This document shows positions 1-11,071 of a stretch of 64,000 nt of DNA, one piece after another. Every line of letters begins with the position of its first letter. Position 1 is the first letter of the stretch. The notes beneath the pieces are model-generated. The model did no database searches. It had not been told where the DNA came from and saw nothing but the letters and a program-made list of their open reading frames with translations. The DNA is from Colletotrichum lupini (taxonomy: Eukaryota; Ascomycota; Sordariomycetes; Glomerellales; Glomerellaceae). A program made the position numbers and the translations under genes. Where the stretch lies: NCBI RefSeq assembly GCF_023278565.1, contig NC_064677.1:2728001-2792000 (forward strand), given 5' to 3'.

Positions 1-1144
1 GGTGTAGTTGTAGTTGTAGTCGCAAGCTGAGGGCTGAAATGTCCGAGGGGAGCTGAGTGCCGACGGCTGAGTTCCGAACGTGACGCCGCCAACAAACAAG
101 TGCTGATATGTTGAGTGAGTTGTCCTTGTGATGTCTCGAAAAGTAATGCAATGGGCAAAAAAGGGGGTGGTAACCCCAGGCTTCTATACTACCTTACCTT
201 ACCTTAGGTGAGAGTCAAAGGGGGCAAGCCCAAGATACACACACCAAACAACAATAGACAGGGAGGTCTCCAATGACTGACCACCTTGCTCTTACTTACA
301 CCCTCCCCCTTCCAAGCGATTCCAGAATCATTCTTTTCCTTGAACTCACATTAGACTGAGGCAGTACCGTTACTTTCTGTTGATGGCTTGTCACCCCCAA
401 AGCTTACCTTGGCCGTCTCCCCTGCCCGGATGACCACCACTAGCGGGACTCTTTCACCCAATGCATGACGTGAAGGCCAAGACGGAGCTGGTGAGGTCAC
501 AGGTTCGGAGAGTAAAAAAAAGGGATTGAAAAGTGGTGTGAAGGGGGGAGAGGGGGACAACGATGCTAGCTCCAAAACCAAAACACCAAAAGCTGACCGC
601 GTACCCTGCGGGATTGAAGCTAACGATGCACCCAACACGGTCTAAGTTCGACTTAGATCAGACTGCGAGAACGTGGCAGAGCCCAACCCAACAATGCCAC
701 AACCTTTTTTATCTCTCTTCTGCCTGCCTGCCTGCCTAAAACGATGGCGGGCAACTGTCTCGGGGTGTAGGCTGCGCTGCGGCTGCGCTGCCCCTGAACC
801 CCTTCGGAGGGGCTGAGCCGGAGAAGGCATCCTCAACTATCGTTGAATCCGGGCTTCCGGAACCCTCATCAGCGTCACACGTGGGGCCTCTGACACCTTT
901 TTTTTCTTCCGGGAAATCTAGAACTGGGCATAGGTCACCGTCATCTTGCTCTCATAGGTGCCGCCAACAATAATTTGTGTATTAGGGGATAGAAGGACGT
1001 ATCATACACGTTTGCAGCGTAAGTGTTCTCGCCTCCGATCGCTATTTAGTCCGGGCACAACACCCAGACGCCCAAAATGTCATACCTGCCCCGTTTCCAA
1101 CCCATGATTTTTCCGTCGTGTCCTCGTGTGACTTTGTGTGTTCT
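1..1144. other. Intergenic, left edge
   Basis: No coding frame here looks like a gene. A CCTTA tandem (ACCTTACCTTACCTTAGG) lies at 191-208 and is one of several dispersed copies in the window. The right part holds the 3' flank of the minus-strand GAP gene. Confidence 0.6.
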
Positions 1145-3804
1145 TCATGACCTTCCGGGCCCGTCGCCCTTCTTCGCTACTTCTTTCCGCGGCAAGATCA
1201 CGACCTTCCGGCTAAGTAGCTCTCTTAACTCGGGAGTGATAATCTTCTTGACCTCGGGCTCTTCAGTTGCCTTGCTCTTGTCCTTGCGTGGCGATGCTGG
1301 ACCTGCACTGCTTTGGCTCTCCTGTGGAGTTTTGTCGGTAGATGCCGACTTTGAAGGAGACCCCGGGTCGCGGATTCTCGGTCCCGGGAAATTGCCCTTC
1401 TTATCGACGGCCTCAACCAGGCGGTGGAACCGACGGAATAGCGCCTCCGCGCGAATTAGAGTTGAGTCAAGATCCATTGTGTTGGAAAGCTCGTTGACTG
1501 TACCAGATTAGTATGACGAATTGACAGGAATTTCAGATGACCACATACCGTATTTAAGCACCTCATCAAAATGCTGCAGGTGGGTCATGATGACGTCGCG
1601 GTGCTTCTCCAAAATGGCCAAGGCCACAAATAGGTGGAAGCTGCTGCTCAAATAGTCCGTCCACAGAGTCTCCCAAAGACGCAATACGTCCATCCACTCG
1701 AACTCCCGTTTATACCAGACGAGCAACATGCGGAAGAAGAAGAAAAAGTTTGTGCTATCAGCAGACTGCAGGTGAGCGTAAAGCTTGGGGTCCATGAACT
1801 GAACGAGATGATCAAGAGTCAGTAGCTGAGACCGCATGCCAGACTGATCTCGTAGGAAATTGCGCTCCATGCGGTCCATGAAGTGCTGGAAGCCCCAAAA
1901 GGCGATGGCATCGTCCTGCATCACAGCGTAGATAGGAGCGAGAAGATCAGACATGCCCTGCACGTAGCCGAGATCCTTATTGTACTCGTTGTACGTCAGG
2001 AGCATGTCCTTCATCTGCTCAAGATGGACATTGGTGCCGACCTCGGAAAAGGGGGAGTCGGGATCGGGGTGCGGAATGTCTTCTCCGGCGAAGATGGGCA
2101 CATTACGATCTGTCCGGTGGACATCCTTTTCTGTCATGATATTAGTCGCGGCTAGATGCGAAGGAACAACATAGAGACTTACCGATTCGACCGCGTTGCT
2201 CACGCCACCACTCGCCCTGTTCGCCCTCGCCTCCCAAGTCTACTAGTCTCTCCCACCATGCGCCCTTCAACTTAACATATTCGTCTCGTAGGGACGCGAG
2301 ATGGGCTTTTCGCTCCTCGGCAGTGCTATACCAGTCGTGAACCCCGAGAATGAAGAGCCATGCCTCTTTCCTCACGCCATCGTCAGGGTCCAGTCCTCCG
2401 TGAAACACCCGTTCTTTGACTTCGTCAACAGTGACAGAAAGCCTTCCAGTTCGTGGATCAAAGAACGTGTTCCATTCTTTCAGCGTCACCGTCTTTCTTC
2501 TATCCTCCAACGACATGGTGCTACTGCCGTCTAGCAGCTCAAACTCTCCAACATCGGTATCCTCGAGCTCCAAGACTTCCTTAGCAGTCCATATCCTCTG
2601 GCTCCGATCTCGCTCACTTTGTTCGGCAATTCCCATTGCCCAGCGCGCCAGGTATATCCTCGCGCTGTCAAACTCATCTTGAAGAGTCTGAACCTCTGGG
2701 TTGCGAAGAAGCCTCTTGACTTGTGGGGGAACATTCGGGTTCTGTATGACGTCTTGAGCAGCCCGTCTGGTGAAAGTGGTGACCTTGCTGAACTTCTCCA
2801 TGATGTTCCATCCAGTTTCTTTGACAAATTTTACAAAGGGGTCCATCTGCGCGTCACTACTGGAGCCAGCGCCGCCGGCTCGAGTCCCCGAAGCATCATT
2901 TTGGCCGGCCTGAGCCGTACTGGACGTGAGCTTGCCACTGAAAGCCTCGCTGTCCTCCTTCGAGGGCTCCACCAAGTAAATGTTGGGCTCGGCGCCGGAT
3001 CTCTCGATCGGAACGTAGCGCCGTAACCATCGCAGGACCTCATCGCCGCCCCAGAACATCTCACCCCGGTCACCGAATGGGTCGAAGCTATCCCTCGTCC
3101 GCCTCTTTCTCTTAAGGATGGTGCTCTGACATTCGCTGTCGTGGAAAAATAGCGCGGGAAAACTATCACCAGCCCTCGAGTTGATGATTAGAGAGCCGAA
3201 CCACCAGCCCAGACTTGGTGGTCTCACGAGAAGCGAGTATATTGCGCTGACTGGAATGGCGAAAGCATATGTGCCTACAGAGCCTCTGTGGGATGTGACC
3301 GTCGGCGGAGGGGGTACCAGGTACGACTGCTTAGGCGGCGAATCACCTTCACTGAGGTCGACCTTGACGTAAATACTCTCGGATTCGCCGAGAGATGTTT
3401 CGGGGAGCCATGCTAGGAGCAGGTTGGATGGAGGTGGATGGCGAGAGTCTCGAGACGAGGAGGAGGCCGGTCGTTCGCTTGAGCCTCCTTTCTGCTGGAG
3501 TAAGGCTATGTAGCCTGGGATATTATCTTTCGCAGATGGCGTGGGGTGAACATAGACCTGCGCCGTTGCAACATTCCCGTTAGTTCCGGTCTTTGTAAGG
3601 TGTGGGGTGGCGAGAGTGGTTTCTATGACATACCTTGCTCTTAGAGAATAGAAGCTTGACGCCCCGTCCTGTTTCTGTATGCGTGATTGTGTTGTAGTCC
3701 CCTTCCTCATCGTCGCTCAGGGCATAGAAGCTCCCCGAGGGCGAACGAGATCGCGTCGGTGGTGGAGCGTTGGTGGCCGGCGGGGGATCTGAGTCTGAGG
3801 TCAT
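1145..3804 (-). CDS. GYP7: Gyp7-type TBC-domain Rab GTPase-activating protein
   Basis: A TBC-domain protein of 826 residues in four exons: 3804-3634, 3557-2183, 2130-1549 and 1497-1145. All junctions are GT-AG and in phase. The arginine finger lies in IEKDVHRTDR (Arg about 521) and the glutamine finger in GYVQGM (Gln about 573), so the GAP looks catalytically intact. A long N-terminal region precedes the TBC domain, as in yeast Gyp7 and human TBC1D15. The family stimulates GTP hydrolysis by Ypt7/Rab7-class Rabs and so limits vacuole and late-endosome fusion. The C-terminal tail is Lys/Ser-rich and low complexity. The start is the first ATG, followed by a Pro/Ser-rich stretch. Family assignment is strong; the exact Rab substrate is inferred from the family. 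Confidence 0.93.
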
Positions 3805-4845
3805 CGTGCAGTGCGCCGCCGATGATGTAAGCTGGGATGTACGGGGGGCTTCGGCTCCGAAGGCCTGCTGTCGTCTCGGGTGAAGCTATTCAGGAAACAG
3901 AGCTATTGCGACAGTGGCTCTACTGTTAAAGTTTCCGGTAGAAAAATAAAGTGACAAGAGCGAGAAACAAAAAGGATGATCCGGGGAAAGTGGCATGTGA
4001 GCGAACTGTGGCTAATGATGTGGGACGTTGGGGGCGAATAGCCCAGGCAAGGTGCTGCGCAGTCGTCGCCGCGCCCTCTGAGGGGCGTGGCCACCCACTT
4101 CCGTCACTGAATCACCCCGCTGCGAAAGCTTGCATCCATGTCTCGGAGGGGTTGTTCCCACTGTATCTGTACCGCGATTTAGGCAGCCTTTTAGCGTAGT
4201 GTGGCGGTACAGCTACCCGCGCATCAAGGTGAACCATGTCATCTGCAGCATGCATGCGTCGTCATTCGCACCTCCGGTTGGTCCTTCCGAGGCTACGTAT
4301 TGCACGCGCAAGCAACTCGCTCCATCGTCGCTAGATTCGGCCTCGCGAGACAAAGCTTCATCGCGGACTCGCCGTTCCGTGTTAATGAGTTTCTAGGTGT
4401 AAACATCGTGACTCACTCGAGCTCACTATTTCGCGCATCGAGGCGTATTCCATGACGACGGAAGCTGGCGACATACCTGCAACTTTTTGATGAAGCCCAG
4501 CAGATCGAACAATACATCAAGGCCAGCGACTTCAGTCCAAATGCATGATTAGTAGTGTGTGTATTGTGTGTATGTATGTGCCTCAGCTCTGCTCTCGCAC
4601 CTTTCCGGATACATGTCTCCAAGCAACATCCGCATTCTGCCTTGCCTCGAGGGTCTGCGATGTCCACCGTTTACATACGGTCCGCAGATCCTCACACTAA
4701 GCCGACTGTCGACAACTTGACTCCGGCCCGCCAAGCATCTTGACTGCGAACGCCCGCATCATAATGAAGAACCCCCGAACAAGAACCCATCATCCTCAAG
4801 GCGTATTCTCGCTCGCGTTCCGCGCACCGCTTGATCCCATCCACT
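3805..4845. other. Intergenic, upstream of GYP7
   Basis: Promoter side of GYP7 plus the 3' flank of MSO1. Only short frames without recognisable protein character occur. Confidence 0.5.
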
Positions 4846-5739
4846 TTACCTCATACGAGGACCGCTTGGGAGACCTTGACGTCTTGGGCCAGCAGGCAGT
4901 CCTGTTCGCCCACCACTGCCACCGCCGCCGCCGCTGCCTCCACCATAGCCAGGATCGTTGTTCGACCACGGAGAGTTGGATGCCACAAATGGCCTACCTC
5001 CGCCTCCTCCACCACCACCACCGCCGCCTCCATTCCCAACGTACATGCCGCCGGGAGCAAATCGGTCTTCGTAGTCACCGCTCCCGCCTCTGCCCGTCGG
5101 TGGTTGGAATGGTCCTTGACCTCCAGACGCCGGACTGGTTGTTCTCGCACCTCCCCATAGTCGCTGCTTAAGCCGATCCTGTGCTGAGCCGCCCGCTGAG
5201 CTGCCCGGCGGTGTGTTCGTCGTGTCTCTTCCATATGCCGCACTTTGCTGATAACTGCCCGCTCGCTGACTGGGCAGAGGTCGTGCCTGCACCTCTTCGC
5301 GTCCATTGTCTCCGGCTCGGGCAAAGGGGCTCAGTCGCGCGGGCTGCTGCTCGGCGCCTCGCATCGGCGGGGGAGCTCCGCGGCCTTGCCGCAGGCTCAT
5401 CGTGTCCTGCCTCTGCTGCGCGCCGCCATTATTGTCCCACAGAGAGCTCAAGCCCGTCGCAGGACCAGCTTGCTGTTGCTGCTGCAGACCTCCGTATCGT
5501 GCGCCGACTTGCTGGGCTGGTTGGGCGTAGACGGGCGCTGCTGGGGGTGGTGCCTTTGGGTCGGGCGGCAACCAGCCTGGGAACGGACGGCCTTTCTCGG
5601 TGTAGTAGCCTCTAAGGACTCTGCACACGTGGGTGTCGTCTTCAGTGTCGCCGTCGTTTTCGCTCTGCAACAAGCGACTCTGCAGGTTCGAGATCTGAGA
5701 GGTGGTGTTGGTGAGGATCCTCGAGTACCAAGATGACAT
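4846..5739 (-). CDS. MSO1: Mso1-like Sec1-binding exocytosis protein
   Basis: Single exon, 297 residues. The first roughly 60 residues (SSWYSRILTNTTSQISNLQS onward, through VCRVLRGYYTEKGRPFPGWL) match the fungal Mso1 Sec1-binding domain. The rest is low complexity: Gln and Pro stretches, then a Gly-rich tail with one run of about a dozen Gly residues and an Arg-rich end. In yeast Mso1 binds Sec1 and helps SNARE-mediated fusion of secretory vesicles with the plasma membrane. Only the N-terminal domain carries family signal, and the Gly-rich tail probably differs widely among relatives. The ATG at 5739 directly precedes the domain. Confidence 0.85.
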   Translation of the reverse strand: MSSWYSRILTNTTSQISNLQSRLLQSENDGDTEDDTHVCRVLRGYYTEKGRPFPGWLPPDPKAPPPAAPVYAQPAQQVGARYGGLQQQQQAGPATGLSSLWDNNGGAQQRQDTMSLRQGRGAPPPMRGAEQQPARLSPFARAGDNGREEVQARPLPSQRAGSYQQSAAYGRDTTNTPPGSSAGGSAQDRLKQRLWGGARTTSPASGGQGPFQPPTGRGGSGDYEDRFAPGGMYVGNGGGGGGGGGGGGRPFVASNSPWSNNDPGYGGGSGGGGGSGGRTGLPAGPRRQGLPSGPRMR

Positions 5740-6600
5740 CGTGCCTTGTTCCTTGCCGCGAGGATCCTGCGGGGCAAAAGCAGAGAGGCAAAAGGCGCTG
5801 TTTTCGACTGTTTTCGGACGGGTTGGGGTAAAGAGCTCTGCTCCGGGGCACGAAAGCTACTCGTCGGGGCTTGTGTCTGTGAAATCGCTCGCTCGCTATC
5901 GAAGTAGTTGAGTAGTGAGAAAAAGGAGAAGTTGGGATACTAAATGCCGGCGGGTGGTTTCGTTGTGCTGTTTTAATTTTGGAGGGTTGCTTGAAGTGGT
6001 CCGTTTCAAATAAGCCGGTCTTGAATGATAGGGAATGGGAAGCGACTTGGGTTGACGGGTCCGACACTTGTCGCCCGACGGAATGATGCAGGGTGGTGGG
6101 GCCTGGGCCTACCCGCATTGTTCTAAAGGAACTTGCACTAATTGAGGTGCTTTGTCTTCACCGAGCGCCCCCCGGCTCGAGTAAGTCTCGGTGAAGCATG
6201 GATCACTGCTCCAGGCCACATGCAAGTCACCTCCTACCTCAGTCTCCAACCTTACGTACAGGAGATTTAGTACCAGATATTGGCACATTCATGCAGCCTA
6301 CCAGGCAGTCGCCTATTTGCACGACTTTTTATTTCAAACGGTCTATAGTGAACATAATTAAAGTAAGAGAACTGGAGTATGAATAAGGTAAACGTGAAAA
6401 AAGATATGAGACAGAGGACAAGCACGATATGCCATGCACACAAAGAACCACAGTGCAGGAATATTAAACAGCCATTTGATAAAAGGTATATCATAACACA
6501 CGGTGGTATGCACAATGCCCCCAGTTTTTGATTTTCCGTCCCGTAATCAGCCGTAAAGGTATCCGCGCCAGACGCCATTGGAATTCCACGCGAGCCTCTC
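5740..6600. other. Intergenic between MSO1 and MAK16
   Basis: Upstream region of MSO1 and the 3' flank of MAK16. It is AT-richer around 6340-6540. No gene seen. Confidence 0.5.
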
Positions 6601-7616
6601 TCACCAGGTCAATTCCTCCGCAATCTTGGGGCGCTCCTCCTGCTTCTGCTTCAGCCTCTTCTGGTTCATCTTGACCGCCCGGCCGCGCTTGCGCTTGTCG
6701 CCAGCCTTGCGAGCCGCCTCCTCGTCGCTGTCTTCAGAGTCGTCATCCTCCTCCTCCTCGTCATCATCCTCGGCGTCATCGTCGCTCTGGAGCCAGTCCT
6801 CAATGTCCTCGAGCTCCTCTTCACTCTCCTCAATATCGGAGACGTACTCGACCTCCTTCTCCAAGTCGTCCTCGGACTCATCCTCTTCCTCGCCCTCCTG
6901 CTCCGACTCCATACCGGGGTCCATGTCCTTATCACGCTTGCCAGCGCCCTCCTTCTCCATGGAGTTGAGGACTTTCCTCCAGATCGACTCGCTGACGTTG
7001 AGGGGTTGGTCGCCGTAGGCGCCGGAACGTAATCTCTCGACAAGCTCGCGCTCAATGGTACGCTCCAACTTGGCGGCGGCCTCGGCCTTGCGCTCTCTGG
7101 CCTCCTCGCGGCGCCGGATCTTGGGCGCCATCTTCGGTACCAGCTTCTCGCCCATGCGCTCCTCCTCGGCGGCGATCTTGCGCATGCGAATGTTGACTTG
7201 TGTGAGACGGGTGAGACGCTGTTTGCACTTGTGGACGAGGAACTTGGGCCAGTAGATGAGCTTGTCATCGAGCATCTCCAGGGCTTTGGCGTAGTTGTTG
7301 GGCAGCTTGATGCGCTCCCATAGCTTCGAAGGCATGTGCGCACGTTCGATCGTCTTCATGTAAAGGTACAGTGTGTCCTTGTTCGGAGCGCGTCGAACGG
7401 TGGCATAACGGGAATTTGCCAGCGGGCATGATTGTCTGTTGCAGAGACCTGTGACATTGTTCTCGTTTCTGCAAAACGTCTGCTTCTTCTCTGTGGAAAG
7501 TTTGAAACTGCAGAACTGCTGGTTGATGATTTGCCTAGGGCGGGGTGGATTAGGATTGAGGCCTGCAATTAATTCTGTTAAATACAGACTCACCAGATAA
7601 TCTCGTCGGACGCCAT
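6601..7616 (-). CDS. MAK16: Mak16 ribosome-biogenesis factor
   Basis: 318 residues in two exons: a 23-nt first exon (7616-7594, MASDEIIW) and 7534-6601. The spliced N-terminus reads [20 protein letters not shown], the family's hallmark, followed by the Cys-containing segment [20 protein letters not shown]. An L28e/Mak16 core follows, then a long acidic Asp/Glu tract and a basic Lys/Arg C-terminus suited to nucleolar localisation. Mak16 is an essential nucleolar factor for 60S subunit assembly. Length matches the family. It is divergent from MSS1, with 408 bp between the two ATGs. Confidence 0.96.
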
Positions 7617-8024
7617 TGTGACGGTTTTTGGCGGAAAATGGACGAGGTTGAGAGTTGTCAAAAGGCCTTGCCGTTCGTCGAGTGCTGGAAGAAAACCGAG
7701 GCGGCGGGGCGCTTCCAGGTTGGTTTTCCTCGCTCTCGACGCTACAAAAAAAAATTCCATCCAACGGGCAAGTTGCAGGGGTACGAGCCTTATCGCGATA
7801 AGCTCGGGGGTAAAGCGGCCCGGCCGACCAATCGAACGTCTTGAATTGCAATAGCTCCCAAATCGGAACTTCGTCAACCTGATCTGCTCAATCGTTCAGT
7901 GAACAGTTCGTTCCCATCATCTCATATAATATTACACTCATGTATTTTTGATCGCAATGCGGATGTAGTCGTCCTGCATATAATAGCTTCATTGATTTCT
8001 TTCGATCCACTGTTTCACTAGTCC
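7617..8024. promoter_or_regulatory. Divergent MAK16-MSS1 promoter
   Basis: A 408 bp head-to-head spacer between the MAK16 and MSS1 start codons. It is AT-rich near 7920-8000. I see no specific operator. Confidence 0.5.
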
Positions 8025-9984
8025 ATGCATGCTCTCATTCGGTCGACGAGGAGCCTCGGCCGAAACCTCCCCTTACGCACTCGACGATGTCTTAGTGATC
8101 GAGGTTACAGCTCATTGAGAATTCGGCCCCTGGCGGTACCATCAACTGCTTCAGGCCGTTTCTACCAACCAAATATACCACAAAACACGAGTGCTCAGTC
8201 ACGATTCATCACATCGACGTCAGAGGTCATTTTCAAGGAAGACACCATCTATGCCTTGTCAACAGCACAAGGCCGGGCCGGCATCGCCGTAATACGCATT
8301 TCTGGTCCCGGATGTATAGATGTGAGAGCATTTCCAGCAATTGAATGAGAAGTCGGCACTAAAACTCAATCTTAGGTCTACAAAGGCCTATGCCCGAACA
8401 AGGCATCGCCAAAACCTCGATATGCATCAGTGAGAACCCTCGTAGACGGCCAGGCTGGCGAGGAGGCAACAATCTTGGATTCAAACGCCTTGGTGCTGTA
8501 CTTCCCTGGACCTAAGACAGTAACCGGAGAAGACGTCCTAGAACTACACGTCCACGGCGGCACAGCGACAGTCAAGGCAGTCCTCGCCGCGATCCCGCGA
8601 TGCGCCTCCGCCTCCGAAAGTAGCAGCAGCAGTATCGTTCGCTACGCCGAACCAGGCGAGTTCACCAAACGAGCCTTCCTCAACGACAGACTCGACCTCG
8701 CACAGGTGGAGTCCCTGGGCGACACTCTCTCCGCCGACACGGAGCAACAGCGCCGGGCTGCCGTGCGCGGCAGCTCGGGCAGCCTAGGCCGGACCTACGA
8801 AGCCTGGCGCGAGCAGCTTCTCTTGGCCAGGGGCGAAATCGAGGCCCTCATCGACTTCTCCGAGGACCAGCACTTTGACGAGTCCCCCGCGGAGCTGATG
8901 AGCAACGTCAGCGCGCTCGTCGCCGACATGCGGCACCGTATCGGTGTCCACGAGCGCGCGGGCCAGCGAAGTGAGCTCCTCCGAAACGGCATCCGCATCG
9001 CGCTGCTTGGTCCTCCCAACGTCGGCAAGAGCTCGCTGATGAATCTCGTTGTTGGCAGGGAGGCATCCATTGTCTCGATGGAGGCTGGCACGACGCGGGA
9101 TGTTGTCGAGGTCAGTCTCGATATTCGGGGGTATCTCTGCTCGTTCGCCGATACGGCTGGCATCAGGACGAGGCTTGCTGCCGGCGGCGGTGGTGTTGTC
9201 AATTCCTCTGAACCTGCGTTGGGGCTGGTCGAAGAGGAGGGTATCCGGCGCGCGAAGCAAAAGGCCTCGGAATCCGACATCATCATCGTCTTAGCGGCCG
9301 TCGAGCCCAGCTCCGGCCCCCAGGGCGGCTTCCGCATCAACTACGACGCGGAGACGCTACAACTGGCGTCCGAAGCGCAGGCCTGCTTAATCGTGGTCAA
9401 TAAGCGCGACGCCGTCGACGCCGCCACCTTCTCCAGCCTCCTTGAGGGCTTCAGAAACGAAACAGCCTCTCGGTTACCAAATCTCCGCACAGTGGAGATC
9501 ATTGCGATCTCCTGCCGCGAGGCTGAAGCACAAGCCAAGTCTCCCTCCGCCAGTGGCAGCGCCGGTCAGAAAGACCCGGGCGCGATCCACGGGCTCATCG
9601 ACCGCCTGGTCGAGTCGTTCGCCGGTATGACGGCCCTCCCCGTGGACCAGCAAGACCTGCTGGGCGTGACGGCCAGGCAGGCGCAGCTGCTCGAGCAGTG
9701 TCGCGGGTTCCTAGATGAATTCATGGCCGTCGCGCACTCCGAAGAAGAAGAAGGAGGAACAGGAGACGGCGAGGAGCCTGATATCGTCCTGGCGGCGGAA
9801 CACCTGCGTTATGCGGCAGATAGTCTTGCCAAGATTACGGGGCGCGTCGAGGCCGGGGATGTTGAAGAGGTTCTCGGGGTGATTTTTGAAAAGTAAGTCT
9901 TGACTATTTTATCTCCCATGGTTCTGTTTTTGGCACGTTTCACTGACACGTCTTGACGTTTTCAGGTTTTGTGTAGGAAAATAG
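8025..9984 (+). CDS. MSS1: Mitochondrial tRNA-modification GTPase (MnmE/GTPBP3 family)
   Basis: 610 residues in three exons: 8025-8321, 8376-9892 and 9966-9984. The N-terminus is Arg/Ser-rich, as expected for a mitochondrial presequence. The TrmE fold begins at VIFKEDTIYALST. The G domain shows G1 GPPNVGKSS (about residue 311), the TTRD switch, G3 DTAGIR and G4 NKRD. The last 19-nt exon supplies FCVGK, matching the C-terminal FC(I/V)GK whose Cys is catalytic in MnmE. With Mto1/GidA, the enzyme makes the xm5U34 wobble modification of mitochondrial tRNAs. The tiny last exon is easily missed; without it the protein would lose its catalytic Cys. Confidence 0.96.
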
Positions 9985-10630
9985 AGATTAGACTACTATC
10001 GGATCCCGGACGGTGAAGTCCTCATATATCTAAATCTAATCTGTCGTAGACAAAGGAGAAATAGGAGAAATGGAAGAGTGAAGAAGAAGAGAAGAAGAAG
10101 AGAAGAAGAGAGATACGAATCAAACCCGTCAACGCCGAGCCAATGCGACAAAGGAAACCATTCCTCTTCGAGAAGAGGCACGCCATGCTTGCTATGCAGT
10201 CCCAAATTCCAATGAAAGAAGAAGAGAGAAGGAGGGGGGGGGGAGGCGGAAGGAGTGTGATCCGTCGCAATGCTACCATCTACCCCAAACTCCGGCCCAA
10301 TGCATGAGATAAGAAAAGAAGAGGAAGAAGAAGGATCGCCGCCGCCAGCACCCTTTGAAGCCCAAACCTTTCATGCTCGCGCAAGGGAAGGGAAGGGCGA
10401 GGTAGGCGGACGGATGCAAGTGATGAAAACGCCGATCTAATGCTGATATGATAGGAAATTTCGAGCTCGCAAGTCTGATGCGGCGGAGCCCCTCGTCTTA
10501 TACAAGACATTGAAGCTTGGGAAGGCAGCCGCAGCAAAAAGATTGAAGGATGCAAAGCCGGTAACCGAGAGTCCTCAGGGGATCAAGGAACCCAGGAGAA
10601 GAAGATGTGCGCGAAGGAGTGGTGAGACGC
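9985..10630. other. Convergent 3' flanks with polypurine tract
   Basis: Between the ends of MSS1 and the small repeat-peptide gene. It contains a GAAGAA-type polypurine tract around 10040-10112 and a run of G near 10234-10243. No gene seen. Confidence 0.5.
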
Positions 10631-10828
10631 TTATTTGTCCTCCTCGTCGTCGCCATCCTTGTTGTAGCCGGAGCGGCCCTTGTTCTGGCCCTCGTCGTCG
10701 TCATCGCCGTCCTTGTTGTATCCGGAGCGGCCGCGGTTGTCCTTCTCCTCGTCGTCGCCGTCCTTGTTGTAGCCTGAGCGTCCGTAGACGGCAGTGGCGG
10801 GAGTGAACAGAAGAGTGAAAGCGGCCAT
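10631..10828 (-). CDS. Small tandem-repeat peptide, function unknown
   Basis: A 65-residue protein not recognised as a known family. Residues 1-15 are short and hydrophobic (MAAFTLLFTPATAVY). Three near-perfect copies of GRSGYNKDGDD follow, starting at residues 16, 33 and 51 and separated by acidic spacers that end in NR or NK. Gene-like support: the ATG sits in CACAATGGCC, a CA-rich leader of about 200 nt precedes it, and a TATATAAA box lies at 11064-11071. Nearly every codon ends in C or G, as in highly expressed fungal genes. It might be a secreted repeat precursor, a peptide precursor or an acidic stress-type protein. No dibasic Kex2 site is present, which weakens the processed-peptide idea. 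Confidence 0.72.
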   Translation of the reverse strand: MAAFTLLFTPATAVYGRSGYNKDGDDEEKDNRGRSGYNKDGDDDDEGQNKGRSGYNKDGDDEEDK

Positions 10829-11063
10829 TGTGGTTGAATTTGTGGGTTTTGTGTGTGTGTGTGTGTTGGAGGAAGTTGAGCTTTTGGTGGAAGGCGAGGT
10901 AGATGGGTTGTTGATGGTGTAAGTGGTTGGTGTTTGTGTGTATAAGAGAGGAGACGTGAGATTGTTTTGAGATTGTATGAGAGCTGTGTCTAAGCTTGTG
11001 ATGCCGGATTGTGAGTGTGATGATGGATTATATTCCTGCCTCAGATGGGGATGTATCAAGGAG

Positions 11064-11071
11064 TTTATATA
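11064..11071 (-). promoter_or_regulatory. TATA box of the small repeat-peptide gene
   Basis: TATATAAA on the minus strand, about 236 nt upstream of the ATG at 10828. The leader downstream of it is CA/CT-rich, as in strongly expressed fungal genes. Confidence 0.55.

Noticed and set aside
10040..10112. GAAGAA-type tract considered as coding Lys/Glu repeat
   Set aside because: No start, stop or splice context; simple-sequence tract in a 3' flank.
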